The translations under genes were made by a program, and so were the position numbers. A DNA stretch of 64,000 nucleotides. Source: Chenopodium formosanum. Taxonomy: Eukaryota; Streptophyta; Magnoliopsida; Caryophyllales; Amaranthaceae. This document shows positions 33,039 through 45,755 of the stretch, one piece after another. The stretch's first letter is position 1. Each line of letters opens with the position of its first letter. The stretch is from positions 7,860,501 to 7,924,500 of the forward strand of contig CM044860.1 of assembly GCA_024500155.1 (NCBI GenBank). The letters are read 5' to 3'. Under the pieces are notes generated by a model, which did no database searches, had not been told where the DNA came from, and was given only the letters and a program-made list of their open reading frames with translations.

Positions 33039-33820
33039 TTTATCTCTAGACATGTGTAGAAAATCATAAATATATAGCTCCTATGCCTAAATTCTTGATT
33101 TTATATGCATTTTCTGTAATAATCATTGCTATTATACATTTATACCCAATAATACACAATTGTTGAGCATGAATGCAATATGTATACCAAGTAAATTCCA
33201 TCATCCAACCAAAAATACATGAAATGATATATCTAGTCACCAGGAGGCTAGAACAGTTAACTAACTCTCTTACTTACAAACGTGAGGTGAGAAGTCAAAT
33301 CGCATCAAACTCCTTATCTAAAATCCCCCTTGTAAAATGGACTTTCACCTTATAATATCTCACTCGACTTAAAACCAAGGTCACATCGTTTTGATCCGAA
33401 TCAAATTCTGATTCTACGACCCATTTACCACCCATCCCTACACAGGTACAAATTCAATCTTAACTTCTTGAGTATGATTTTTCAAAGCAAGAAATCATCA
33501 TCCCTCTCAAGTAGCACGTGCCACACAACATACCAAACCCAAAGATTATCCAATCTCTCACGTGTAACCCCCCAAAACCACATCCAAAATCCCTAAAAAA
33601 TCCACAATACCTCCCCAAAATTCCACCACCCAAACTCTCACTCACTCCCCTTTCACCCTCACTCAATCAATCCCAGAAAACACAACCATCTTCATCTTCT
33701 TCTTCTTCTTCTCCCTCATCCACAAAACTCACAATAATGCCAATCATTTTTCTCTCTCCTCTAACCCAAATCTACAAAACCCAATAACCCACCTCACATT
33801 TTCTCTCTCCTCCTTCATCA
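33039..33820. promoter_or_regulatory. Upstream region of the LON-domain gene with two G-boxes
   Basis: CACGTG G-box cores lie at 33515-33520 and 33559-33564, about 260-300 bp before the ATG. The last 200 bp are CT-rich (cttcttcttcttcttctccc, ttttctctctcctcc), typical of a plant 5' leader. G-boxes bind bZIP and bHLH factors and are common in light-regulated genes, which fits a plastid protein. The open frame at 33518-33787 is low-complexity and rejected. Confidence 0.5.
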
Positions 33821-34675
33821 ATGGCGCTCCCTCAATTCCTCCATTACTCCACCTCCCTTAAACCCTCCTTAAACCCTTCACCTCCAACTCCCATTTCCCT
33901 CCCCTCAACCCCGCTCTGTCTCAGCTATCAACGCCGTAAGCTCCAGCGCGATATTCTCCGTTGTTCTGCCTCGTCGTCCTCCTCCCAACCCCAGAACAAC
34001 CCGCCATCCCCCAACCCAACCCCACAAAACGACGTCGTTGAGCTCCCTATCTTCCCCCTCCCACTCGTGCTCTTCCCGGGCTCAATCCTCCCACTACAAA
34101 TCTTCGAGTTCCGATACCGAATCATGATGAACACCCTCCTCCAAACCGACCTCCGATTCGGGGTTATCTTCTCCGACACGCTATCCTCCTCCTCCGCCAC
34201 CTCCGTCGGTTGCGTCGGCGAAGTTGTCAAACACGAGCGTCTCGCCGACGATCGCTTCTTCCTAATCTGTAAAGGTCAAGAGCGATTTCGAATCAACAAG
34301 ATAGTACGGTCCAAACCCTACCTCGTGGCAGCCGTTGATTGGCTAGAGGATAAGCCCTCTTCCGATGGGTCCCACGAAGATTTGGAGAGCCTTGCCAAGG
34401 ACGTGGAGAGTTACATGAGGGATGTGATTCGCTTGAGCAATCGATTGAATGGGAAAGAAGAGAAGGAAATTGGGGATTTGAGGAGGAATTTGTTTCCGAC
34501 ACCGTTTTCGTTCTTCGTTGGGAGCACGTTTGAAGGTGCTCCCCGTGAGCAGCAGGCGTTGCTTGAGCTGGAGGATACCGCGGCGAGGTTGAGGCGAGAG
34601 AAGGAGACGTTGAGGAATACGTTGAACTATTTGAGTGCTGCTTCTGCTGTTAAGGATGTGTTTCCATCTTCTTGA
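33821..34675 (+). CDS. LON substrate-binding domain protein, plastid-type
   Basis: Single-exon gene of 284 residues. The N-terminus (1-70) is rich in Ser, Pro and Thr with few acids (MALPQFLHYSTSLKPSLNPS), and RDILRCSASS resembles a plastid transit cleavage region. From about residue 72 a LON N-terminal domain (PF02190 type) follows: VVELPIFPLPLVLFPGSILP, LQIFEFRYRIM, FGVIF, then GCVGEVVKHERLADDRFFLI. A C-terminal helical part has charged residues (EDTAARLRREKETLRNTL). It lacks the AAA+ and protease domains of true Lon, so it is a stand-alone LON-domain protein like Arabidopsis AT1G19740/AT1G75460. Such proteins are annotated as ATP-dependent protease La domain proteins with little known of their role. 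The ATG is the first in frame after the CT-rich leader. Confidence 0.93.
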   Translation: MALPQFLHYSTSLKPSLNPSPPTPISLPSTPLCLSYQRRKLQRDILRCSASSSSSQPQNNPPSPNPTPQNDVVELPIFPLPLVLFPGSILPLQIFEFRYRIMMNTLLQTDLRFGVIFSDTLSSSSATSVGCVGEVVKHERLADDRFFLICKGQERFRINKIVRSKPYLVAAVDWLEDKPSSDGSHEDLESLAKDVESYMRDVIRLSNRLNGKEEKEIGDLRRNLFPTPFSFFVGSTFEGAPREQQALLELEDTAARLRREKETLRNTLNYLSAASAVKDVFPSS

Positions 34676-37449
34676 TTATATTGAGGGAGAAGGAGAATGA
34701 GAGAAGGTTTGTGAATAGATAGGTAACTTTTTATATATTTTTTTTTTTTTTTTTGGTTGGAATGAATGAATGAATGTATTGGTATAAAGGTTGTAAATGA
34801 TTGTTATTTGTGCTTAATGATAATATATTTTTATGGAGTAGTTAGTTGTTGTGTTGTTTTGTGTTCTTGAATGAGTGACAATGAGCTTGCTTTTTGTGTG
34901 ATAAAACATGTTTAGTATCCCGGAATCACGGAATAAGTAAATTTTGCAAATGAAGGAGAGTACTTTTCTTTGGTTTGTTCTGCTGGAATTGATGGAATTC
35001 CTTTACTTGGTTAGCTAATTGTAGAGAAATTGTAAGGAAATCAGCAAATTAATGTTATATTTACCTTCTCTTAGTTTAAATTCTGCTTATTTTGGGAGAT
35101 AATGAGAGTATTGTTAGTAATCTTTCCTGCCACATTTGATCCTTATTAGTGTCAAGATAGATATCCAGCCAGAGTGTAGGAAGTAAAATTGCCGTACCAA
35201 ATCATTTACATTTCATTGCTTTATCATGGATAGTTTGCTGTTGTTTCTGCAACCTCTCTGAATAGAGGTTTAATTAGGCAAATGGACATTCTCAAAATTG
35301 TTCTAGTGACAGGAAGCTGTCTATGACCCAGACATCGAGGGTTGGGGGGAGTTTGGTGGGATTGTGTGTGCATGTGAATAGGTCATGGTAGTGTAGGCGG
35401 TGTGGCATTCTGGCAATATTTATAGCAGGCTATAAACTCCGCTGCAGGTTGTTTGCAAGGTTGAGCCTGCATTGCTTTGTGGTGTACTGCAGAAGGAATT
35501 ATTCCTATCTGCTACCTTCTGCTGATATCAATTTTTAAGTATCCTAAGGGAAGGCTTAGATGGTATTTATTAGTTACCTTCTGCTCATTAACTTGTACTT
35601 TTTGTGTCCTTGCTGTTTCGGTAATTGTTTTTTAGAAGTCATTTGCAACAATCCATGTGACCGAAGCAATTGTGAAAATTGTACATGCTTATGGCTAATT
35701 TTCAAGAATCCTAATGAAGAGATTTGAGGATGGTTTCCTTCTGTATTTTTTAGACTGTTGTGTAACTTGGATGCTGTGTTCTGTCTGTAAAGGTTGCCCA
35801 TCCTTTTTTTTTTTTTTTTTTTTTTTCCCTTCTGAGTCTGGTGTCCTCTCTGTCATTTCCACCTTCTAGCAATGAGCATGCTTTGAGTGGCATAGTTACC
35901 TCAATTTCGATGAAAATATCAATGCAGGTGATGGTTAGATTATATTACTGCTGCATTGCTATAACTTGACAATTAGAAACAGCTTGGTTTCCTGCACATA
36001 ATCTGATTTACCTAGAAGCCACGGCAGTTCCTCCTATTGTCTGATTTACCTAGAAGCGACGGCAGTTCCTCCTATTTGCGGCATGGGCATGCTGCATGTA
36101 CGCCTCTGCCTTATCATTGCATATACAATTCAAGAATTGAATAGTCTCACTGAGTCACGGTTTTCTACTTCAGAATCAGTTTACAAGAACTACCACATCT
36201 GTGTTTGAACTTTGTAACTGCTCAAGTGCTTTAAGATGTATATAGAGATAAGTGAGTATTTATCGGTTTTGTGGAAATCGGAGATTTGTTGAAAAACATT
36301 TTCACTGTTTTGCTATGAATTGAAGTTTATTATTTCATATATCAGTGTATGAGCACTGACGTGACGGGGCTATTTGATAATTTGATATGCATTCAGGCAC
36401 AGAATTGTTCAAAGTTGAGTTGCACCACAAGACCTTGCTTGATACTGGTTCTTGTTTGCATGGTTTGTGGTCTTTGCTGCTGTGCAATTACTTATGTCAG
36501 AGGTTACTGAGATGGCCATTTGCTATAAAAGTCACACTCTCTTTAGATTTAGGTGTCTCGACTCTTCATCACTCAAGATAATAAATGAATTTACGTCTAA
36601 GGATGCTTAATGATAGTTGTGGTCTATTATGTCATCGCTTGATAACTAAATTTTGTCATGTCAAAGAATTGAATCATAAACTTCAATTACTTCAGGAAAT
36701 GCGGCAAACAGCTTCATTAACACAAATTTGATGAAGCATGCATTGGCCTTGGTCATGGCCTTTAGAGAACCCAAATCTAAAAGCTTTTGAAGACAAATAT
36801 TGATTCAAGTTTGGGAACCGTTCTGTTTTAAGACGTGTTGATATAAACCTATAATATTTTTGGGGATCGACTACTCAATATTTTCTTAACGCAAGAACTA
36901 AGAAAATATTAAATTAATCAAAGCGGAAGCTTGACAAAAATCGACAACCCTCATTATGTTACAGATTTATAGCTGCTTTCCTCATCCAGTCATCCATCAT
37001 TCAGGGGTCCAATTTTATTAATAAAAAACACACTGTCACCAAGAATATTTGAGCCCTGACCCTGTTTACAACCATAGCAAGGCAAATACCAGTATATTAC
37101 ATGAACTCATGAGAATGTAACTGTCGGACCATAATAACACTGCTGTAAGAGTAGAAAAGCTTCTTCAGCAGAAAACTATGATATTAACAAGGCATATACT
37201 GCAAAATCATCACCCTCTACTCTCCTTCAGCATAAACGATATCAAACTGTATCTATTTTCCACCATGTACAACAGTACAAAGATGCGCAATGTCGAATAT
37301 ACTGCATGAATTCCTCTATATAGCATGGGGAGTTTCATCTACCTTGCCCCCCTATTGTCGAATTGTGATAAAGAATACGTACAAGCATCCAAGGATAGTT
37401 TCAAACACCAAGTTACTGAATACAAGGGGACTTCAAACTGCCAGATTCT
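34676..37449. other. Region between convergent genes, no gene called
   Basis: This is the 3' flank of the LON-domain gene and, from the right, the 3' flank of the minus-strand protease gene. A 38-39 bp tandem duplication (tctgatttacctagaagc plus acggcagttcctcctat) lies at 36002-36079. A pyrimidine run lies at 35804-35829. The short frames have no recognisable domain. Its base composition is less AT-extreme than the germin-array spacers, so untranslated exons or a non-coding RNA cannot be excluded. Confidence 0.4.
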
Positions 37450-40400
37450 TCACAAGCTGCTCTGTCTGCTGTTAAATGGTTTGGCTAAAGTAATATTTCC
37501 TGTTCGCTGCAAGATCAACAATTGTGAGTTTGTATTAGTATTACCAATGTAAACACTTCATCAACCACATCACAGAATCATAAAATTCAAATTCCAACCA
37601 ATTGCAAAAGAAATTGTAATATAATTTGTTAACAAGTCATAGCACACAACCAAGTCAGCATGATAAAATCACAAAACTCAAAAGGAAAGCCTATTGCAAG
37701 AGATAACACAGCATGATATTCAAACAGGTGTTAGAAAACATTCTTAGATATGAAAAACTAAACCCACCAGGCAAAAAGTTGTATCAAACGGTCTCCAAAT
37801 AACTTATTGGGAGATCGGTGCTTGTTTTTTTAAAAAAAAAAAACCTTTTAGGGATGATCTTTAATGTCTTGGTGTTTGAGAGTTAAAGTGAGACCCTCTT
37901 AGTTACTCTTAACACAATTTATTTGAATTTCTTGTCTAACTAAAAAGTGAGAGCCATCGTGTCTCAAACACAATTTTACACACAGCAGTCAGAAATTTAA
38001 GCGTATGCACAATGGATGATCTTTTCTTTCCTGCTATTTCAATTACCCCCGAGCTGTCAATTAAAAATTTGCTAAACAGAATGAACTAGGTACTAACCTT
38101 GAGACAAAGATTTCTATTTGTATCACATACTGGATAATCATGAGGACAACAGTGGATATGATCTTTGCAGCATACTGCAGAATTTAACTCGCAGCATTTC
38201 CAAGTTGTGCATATACCAAGAAAGCTCCGTGCACAACAGCAAGTCTGACCTGCTGGACAAGATGTGAACAAACTACATCTAGTAGGTCCGGGAGGTGGTG
38301 GTGGTGGTGGATTAGGGGTTGTTTTTGTCGGATATGATGGCATCACATTGATGCCACAAATTCCACTTTTATCTCCACTGTTCCGCTGCATGTGCACAAA
38401 GCCATTCATACCCCAAGAAGTTCCCCATGAATTTTTAACTATCCAGTAATCAACTCCATTCTCTGAACCATAACCAACAATCAGAACAGCATGATCTACA
38501 GAGGTGGAACATGGGCCCGAAAAGATTCCCTGTAAGGAAAAAAAAAATTAAACAAGTAAAATCTTCACGTCAAAACACAAAAGCTCTTTGTATCAGAAAA
38601 GCCAAGAGGTCCAAGAGTGAAGAAATAAACCTTAGAGTATAACTGGAATGCTCTCTCACTGCCACATATGCCAACACTTACTGGTTGAGTGGCTACAGCT
38701 TTTAGGAGTTCTTTCTCATTATTAGGAGGGACATCAGCATAACCATCAATAGTCACCACATGTCTCACAAGCTGTAATATTAAAAACAAAGATTTCTTTG
38801 AGTTCTATTGCTCAAAAAGTCAGCAACTACGAGAATATAAGACAAGCTGAAACAGGAAGCATTAGATCAATTAAAGGGTTTGTTTGCTTTCTCTTCTTTT
38901 CCACAGTGTTTTTGAATTATGAATGCTACTTCAATTATACTATTTATACCCTTTAGTACCAACTGAGGAGAAAATTTATATCGTCAAACTTGTACGTGTC
39001 CCAAGTGTTGAACTTCTTTATTTTGCAAAACACTTCTTTCTTTGCAGTCCAAAATGAAGAGTCTGGTGTCCATACAGCCACACTCATGTCTGAATGTTGA
39101 AGATCCATATTGGACTTTCAAGTGCATAAGGCAAAATGAAGTGTACAAGATTGGCAAAATGAAGTGCTGACATGAATTCAAGAAGCAAAGTTCTTGAGTA
39201 TAGATTATAGAATAATAATTACACCCTGTCACCTATGCAAGCCAGGTTTTTGCATCATGTGGTTATGCCATTAAGAAAAAATGTCTCTGATAGTTTAACA
39301 GACGGCATATAGTTGTTGTCCCAAACTGTCAAGTGGGCATACAAGTGGAAAATATAGCGGGACACAGAAATGGATCAGGATGAATTTTTCATAATAGCTG
39401 TCATTGCATCAATTATGGAGCAAGAAATTAGTCCTCATTGTGCAGAATGCTCACCAGGCTAATATGTCATTAAACTAAATAAGACACCCACAGATGAGAA
39501 AGGAGTTTACTCTCTTAGCTTCATCCACTTTAATTAAGAGAGCAGCACAATCCTACATTGGTTAAAACTTTCAATTTCCACCATCAAATATTGGGGTGGA
39601 GCTAAGGATCAGTTGTATTTAGAGCTTAGACAAGAAAGTTCCGTCTCTCGTCCCATAAGACTGTCCTAACAATGCAAGTGACTCAATGAAAACAGCTGTT
39701 TTCTGTACTGTTCTGTGTATGAGCTAACCTAAATCAGCCATGATATTTATGTTTATAACAAAGGAAGACTTCTAAGATTTTTCAATTGATCAGGAAAAAA
39801 AATCTCGTAACACCTAAGCTCTCCAATACTAAATGTTAGCAGAATTTTTTCTCCATACTTGAGGTGTGGTTAGTACGATAGCGTAAACATAATTATAATC
39901 AAAAGATATATAAACCCATGGGAAGGTGTCTTACCTTGTTCCTATCGCAAGATTTTTGTTTAGCCTGGTATGGGTAGTCTTTCTCAGTGTCAATACCATG
40001 ATTATCTATAACAAACTGGTAAGCATAGTCCATGAGCCCTCCATCACAGCCTTCATTGTAACTTCTATCACAGTCAATTAACTCCTGCTCAGAAAGGCTA
40101 ACAAGAGAGCCTGTGACAATCTTGTTTACACCTTCAATTGCCCCTGTGGCTGAGAAAGCCCAGCAAGCACCTGAAAAACAAACCAGTACTCATTAAAAGA
40201 AAAAAAGGGTTTGTTTCATAAGCATACTTCACTACTTCCTCCAAGAACTTAGAAATAATAATCTTATTAAATAAAATAAAATAAAAAATAGAACCTGAGA
40301 TGTTTCAAAATATTAGCAATCAACAACATCAGTATTATTTACTAAAAAACAAAAAACATAATCAGTATTGTCTCAATGCTTCTAAAAAGGCTTTCAGCTT

Positions 40401-41748
40401 ATCAGGTATCTGCAACCTTACCCTTACACTTACAGTTAAAAGAAGGTCTTTTACAGTAGGCTGTTGATCTGAAAGTAATGGCAGTAGGGGTAGGCTTCTT
40501 CACAATTATATATATGTACATCCAGTTCAATTAGCCATTTTAACTGGGGGGTTGTTAAATAGCACCCTCAATTCTCCAGTTAACGACCGCAAAATAAAAG
40601 TTATTTTACGAACATACCCTTAATTGACCAACCTCTCTCTAAACTACTATCACCACCACCACCACCTCCTCCCATTTACATACAAATCACCATCACCATT
40701 GTCACAGTTTAAAATGCGGGCATTACCCAGTAAAATAAGGGCATCATTTAGCGCTTCACTTTTAATTTGGTACATTATGATCCAACAAATATTAAATATT
40801 TCAGCTCCATTGGAAGTGGAAAGTAATAGGCCATCCGCCATTGCACAGTTTATTTCATTTGACACCTACTATTAGTAGTCTTAAAATTGCAAGAAGGATA
40901 ACCATGAATTACCCAAGTCATATCTCTTTTCAATTCAAAACAAGATTGGATGTCATTGTCCAAAGCATTATTGGTTCATTATTCTGTTACATTATAATTC
41001 AGAAAGATGAAATCCTAAACAAAGCTGAAGACCAATTATCTCCCATTTATCAATCAAATCAACCCAAAATTCTCAATCAATAACCAACAAGGCAACAGCC
41101 ATAAAAACTTTCTTTAAAATGCTAATTTCCAATGTTCAGTCAACATAACCCACAATTTCTTAAAATAAAAATTAAAATAAAGAACCACAATAACATAAAC
41201 ACAGAACAACCCAATAAACTAGAGGGGAAAAAATCACAATTTGAGAAAAACCCTTAATAATAGCCTAAAAATTCAATTTAATTCACAAAAATACTAAAAT
41301 CCCCAAAAAATTAATAAAAAAATAAAGAAAACATACCACAATTTCCTTGGTCCTTGACATTAGTAACTGCACCTTGATTCCTCCAATCAACAGAATCAGG
41401 AATACCCAAATCAGGCAACTGAACAGGATTTTCACTATGCTTCAACCTGATGAAATCATTAGCAGAACTAGAAAGCCCAAGCTTAGAACTCCTAAATTCA
41501 TGGTGGGTTAAATCAGCATAAGCATTCAGAGCAAGGGTATAAGTGGAATTTCCCAAGCTGTTATGGTGGTTGACAAATTCCAAATTATCTTCAAAAATTT
41601 TGAGCCTGTAATGTCTTTCTTGCTCAGATGGGTATGTTTTGCCATGTTTTTTGCACCATGAATCAAAAAGATCGGAGCTTGATTCAGAAAGATGGTGTGA
41701 AAAATGGAGGGTGAATAATAGTAGCAATAGTAGAGAAAGTTTGCTCAT
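37450..41748 (-). CDS. XBCP3-like papain cysteine protease with granulin domain (apparent frameshift)
   Basis: Minus-strand exons: 41748-41337, 40170-39935, 38771-38631, 38530-38098 and 37506-37450; about 425 residues. Exon 1 has a signal peptide (MSKLSLLLLLLFTLHF) and an I29 inhibitor prodomain ending at QGNCG. Exon 2 starts ACWAFSATGAIEG with the catalytic Cys and includes CDGGLMDYAYQF. Exon 4 has the catalytic His (VDHAVLIVGYG), the Asn (IVKNSWGTSWG), a Pro-rich hinge and a Cys-rich granulin domain (CSLFTSCPAGQTCCCARSFL). Exon 5 adds RTGNITLAKPF to the stop. This order is that of Arabidopsis XBCP3 (AT1G09850), a secreted or vacuolar thiol protease. The total is one base more than a multiple of three: exon 4 opens with TTTTT (38520-38524) where four T are expected, shifting the frame just upstream of the catalytic His. 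It may be a homopolymer error or a true lesion. Confidence 0.9.
38772..39934 (-). other. Intron 2 of the cysteine protease gene
   Basis: 1,163-bp intron. The donor is the complement of cttac at 39930-39934 and the acceptor is ctg at 38772-38774 on +. No repeat boundary or other gene seen. Confidence 0.7.
40171..41336 (-). other. Intron 1 of the cysteine protease gene
   Basis: 1,166-bp phase-1 intron that separates GNC from the catalytic-Cys motif. It contains a ccaccaccacc run (about 40650-40672) and AT-rich filler. Frames on both strands here are not protein-like. Confidence 0.7.
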
Positions 41749-42026
41749 TTTTGGATTGGGAAATGATCAAATGATTGAAGAGTAATTATAAGAGTAAATG
41801 ACCAATATATATTAGGGTGAATTAGATTGGTGTGTTAAGTTTTTAGGTGTTACAATTACAGCCAGAAGGTTGGAGTAGTTGCCCAATTATATGCATGAAC
41901 CTCGTGGCTCTATCTTGTTCTTTTCTCTTCCTTGTCAATTTGTCATTAGCTTATCACTATGTGGATTTGTTGGGCGCAAATTCGTAATAGCATCGGTTGT
42001 TAATTTGTTATTAATGATTTTTATCA

Positions 42027-42700
42027 CCTTTTTTTTTTTTTTGGTGCACATGAGAGGCTAAGCCCCGGGAAATAAAAAAACAAACAAAAACTAAGGGGGA
42101 ATAAAACGTGGTAAAGCCACTCCTACTACATCATTATGTAAAATACGCCCTAAAGATAGGGGGGACTTGAATCAACTCAAATTTGTTGTTTTGAGATACT
42201 CCTTGGTTGGCTAGCCAATCCGCTGCTTGATCTGCCTCTCGATAAATATGCTTCACCTCTACCTCCCAATCTTGCTTCTTGATGAGATTCTTGCAGTGAA
42301 GGATATCATGAGTACACTCACCATTATAGCTATCCTCATTGTTGAAAATTTGTACCACTGCCTTGTTGTCCAATTGCATTTGTAACTTCTTCACACCCAT
42401 TCTTCGAGCTAATTCAAGCCCATACTCCGCAGCTAATACCTCGGCTTTAAAAGCACTATAGTTTCCTAACTTCAGAGAGTAAGCATAGGAGAATTTCCCA
42501 ATGTTGTCTCGTATAATTCCCCCCCCCCACCAGCAGGTCCTGGAGCTCCCTTAGCTGCTCCATCCGAGTTCAAGGCTAGCCATCCATTAGGAGGTGCCAC
42601 CCACTTGATAAAAGCTTCCCTTCGAGGATTCACACAAGAGTTGTCAGCATTGCTATCACCCATAACCCGCCAGACTTCTTTTATTCTTTATGTTAATGAG
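42027..42700 (-). mobile_element. 5'-truncated LINE: RNase H end
   Basis: The poly(A) tail is read as poly(T) at about 42029-42042 on +. Upstream on the minus strand are LINE RNase H pieces: WLALNSDGAAKGAPGPAGGG (42536-42595, the start of the domain with its first catalytic Asp) and, in 42134-42400, LQMQLDNKAVVQIFNNED and HIYREADQAADWLANQGV. A C-run at 42521-42529 lies at the frame break between them. The left flank has tatcacc before the tail and tatcaccc recurs at about 42654, but the frame extends past it to about 42690, so I do not claim a duplication. It is a different family from the 18.3-kb LINE (tail sequence gtgcacc, not gccttc). Confidence 0.8.
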
Positions 42701-42761
42701 TGCTTTTCTAAAATAATGCTATGAAGAGTTGTAAGGCCAAATCTATCTATCTACCTATGTA

Positions 42762-44394
42762 TCTATATATATTATGCTAAAAGACAAGCGCCTCAATGTG
42801 AGACTGACAAATGTCTCTTTATGATTCGCTGTCTTTTCTTTTAATTTTTTTTAATTTTTTATTATACATTTTTGTTTCCATATAAAAAAATATTCTAAAT
42901 ATCTTATTCTAAATATGTAACACCCCGTTCTTAAATTTGGGGTGTTACAAAATAACTAATTAAACTATTATAGTAAAGGCTAGCAATATTTTTGCAACAT
43001 AATGAGCAAAGGGAAGAATTATACAAGTATTTCGGATTACATGATACTTATTGATACGAGCATAATGGTCAGAGCATCTATTATATAGTAAAGTCTAGAA
43101 ATATTATTTCTCAAATAAAAAATAAAAAATAAAAAAAAAAGTCTAGAAATATAATGGTAGCATGATACGGTAAAAATAAAATATTCTAAATATTAAAATC
43201 AAATTATAATATTCAAATAATAAAATAAGATACAAAATTTTTTGTATTCATCTATATAAATAATAGTCATGGTCATGGACTTATAGTCATATAAGTCTTT
43301 ACATTTTTCATTTCAAGGTCATATTACATATCTATATAACTATATTACCTAAAGGTTAATATATTGTTCTTCAATACAACATTCACATATTTGACCTCAC
43401 CCCTCTTAAAGAATCATGGTGAATAAATTAAATTAAATTAGATATATACAATCCGAATAAAGATATATACAAATTAAAGTGAAATAAATTAAATTAATTT
43501 AGATTAAAAATATATATATCTAATGTAAATTTTTTCCTAAATTAAACAATATTTTCCTAACAATAATAATGCCAAAAATTTATGCATATATAATAATTAA
43601 AGATTCTGTACAATTTTAAAATATTTTTTTATTAACATAGATTTCTAATGAAATTTATATGAAGATCGAATATTCTCACTTCTATAACCATAAATTTTCA
43701 TATTTTCGTACTAATGTAATGCTAATATTCAAAATTTAAATTATTACAGTAGAAGAATATATGTCTGTAAAAAAATATATTACATACATGATTGAGTAAT
43801 TGATGAGATTTGTCTTTTATTCTTAAAAATCATAATAAATATCTTTCATTCGTATAAAAAATAACCAATATCCATATCTATATATTTGTGTTGTATATTC
43901 TATCAGTTGTTGCTTGGTTGTATGGATATTATGTAATTGTTTTAGACACAATGTTTTGCTTAAAAAAATGTATATAATTGTGAGTCATATATAAGGTTAT
44001 TATTGTGTCTAAAGATTTGGTGAATACGATGGGTAAAGCAATTATTCAATTGTATAGCTGCTGAAGTGAATGGTATGGTAATAAAAATTTTGTTTTTATA
44101 TACGGGAGATAGGAAATGATTTTGTCTACTTCTCTTATATAATTATGTGGTGTATAATTCATTTAGTTTTCAATTTAAATTTTAACATTATAAAAAAAAT
44201 AAAAGGGAATAAAATAAATCAAATACCAAAGACATAATTAATTTGTTAGTGAAACAGTGCCCTTTATTACTAAATTGAAAATTATGTTAGTTTTTTTTTT
44301 TTCTTTTTTTTTTCCCTATGGGATTAATAATGTTTTTTTTCAAAAAATTAATAAGTTGATTTATAAACCGTGCATCGTACGGGCACTAAGTTAG
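42762..44394 (+). mobile_element. Putative non-autonomous Helitron
   Basis: The 5' end TCTATATATATTATGCTAAA follows A (42761). The 3' end has a hairpin-like ccgtgcatcgtacggg (44368-44383) followed by cactaagTTAG before T (44395). The terminal tetramer is TTAG rather than CTAG, so the 3' border is less certain. The 1.6-kb AT-rich interior has no protein. Confidence 0.55.
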
Positions 44395-44583
44395 TATACA
44401 CCTACTTTTTCAAAAAAAATCAATATACTGTCCACATCGGCAGGTGGAGAAAAAAAATCGTTTTTTAAAAAACCAGTTCAGTTTCAAATTGCTACTTCCC
44501 TTGCTTGAAGTAGCGATTTCAAAAGCTATAAACTGCTACTTCAAGTAATTTGAGAAAAGTGAATCATACTAATATTTATTATT

Positions 44584-44685
44584 TTTTTAACGTTAAACTA
44601 TGAGGAGGGGTCCTCACACTATCACAGGAATGGGGGCTATGAGGAATCAAACCCCTATCACTTGAGAGATTCCTCAAGTGAATCA
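44584..44685 (-). mobile_element. tRNA-like SINE fragment (minus)
   Basis: Read on the minus strand: cttgaggaatctctcaagtg, then ataggggtttgattcctcat (B-box-like), ccccattcctgtgatagtgt and a short T/A tail. The overall pattern of tRNA-derived head, B box and A-rich tail suggests a SINE. No duplication identified. Confidence 0.45.
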
Positions 44686-45755
44686 TAATATGGGATGCAT
44701 TAAAGTGATATAGACTTATTTTTTAAATTAAATAATTTCGAAAAATTCAAGGTAATTAATGTGGTGTTTGGGGAGAGGATGATGATTTAAGATCGAAATC
44801 ATGTGTGAGTAACGTTAATTAGTGGAAAGGAAAATGTATTATAATTATTTGAAAAAGAGAAAAAGTATTAGTAAACAAAAGACTTTTTAAACCTTCTCCT
44901 AATTGGAAAAGGGGAACAAAAAGATTAGAGAGCATTAAGTTGTGTTTAAACATTGAATGTTGCCCAACTTAGTGTTAGTAAAGAAGCCTATTGGTAACAA
45001 AAAAGCTTAAGTTGGTTAGAGCTTCCTTCACAGTTTTAGGGATAGGAATCGATTCTCATCATCTGTCCTTGTGACTCTTTAAACAAAACTTGAAATCTAA
45101 TTTCTATATTTGTTGGTACCAGAAGTTTTCCGGTACTAATTACGCATAGTTGTGTTTTGCTAAGCTCGTTCCATTCTTCTAAAAATGAAGCTCATGCACA
45201 ACCCAGCCCACGTCCCGTGTTGTGCCATGCCAACATGCCCTAAGTAATTTTTAAAATATTTGGTTAAGCTGGTCAGTTATAACTTTTATAAGTGTGCCAA
45301 CTCATCGCTCTCGTGCCGTGCTCGCACCAAAATTTAGAAATGAAGCTCATGCACGACCCATGCCCCATCGATGTAACTGCCTCACGTGCCATGGCGAGCT
45401 TATAATAGGCTCATGCCGGGTCATGCTATTTTTATGTCATGCTTATTCGGCCCTTGTACCGACCCGACCCGACCCATTTTCATCTATAGTCTCTTGTCTC
45501 TATACATTAGTTGGAAATTGGAAACTTTAAGTAGGGTGTTTACTATAAAGATGAAAAACTCTTTCAAAATGAGAAGTACTCGTATATACTTGTATGCCTT
45601 GTAACACCAAAAAGTCTTCCAATTAATTGCAATTTCTATATTTAAAATCTATTATACTCAACTCAAAATTCTTGGGCTATCTTTCTTCTCTTTCTATCTC
45701 TCTATCTTCTCAATTCCAATCACACGGGCACCTGTAAATTCTTCTCAACGGAGAG
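44686..45755. other. Intergenic upstream of the LisH/CTLH gene
   Basis: It contains a SINE copy (about 45000-45100; aagttggttagagcttcc, ggaatcgattctc) related to the one at 10626-10752. A direct repeat aaatgaagctcatgcac occurs at 45183 and 45340. Short gaccc repeats lie near 45458-45475. The final 100 bp are CT-rich (ttctctttctatctctctat), consistent with a 5' leader. Confidence 0.5.

Noticed and set aside
33518..33787. 89-residue Pro/Ser-rich open frame before the LON-domain gene
   Set aside because: Low-complexity translation of a CT- and CCA-rich 5' leader; the first good ATG with a domain is at 33821.
33928..34230. Minus-strand open frame within the LON-domain gene
   Set aside because: Shadow frame of a conserved + strand domain.
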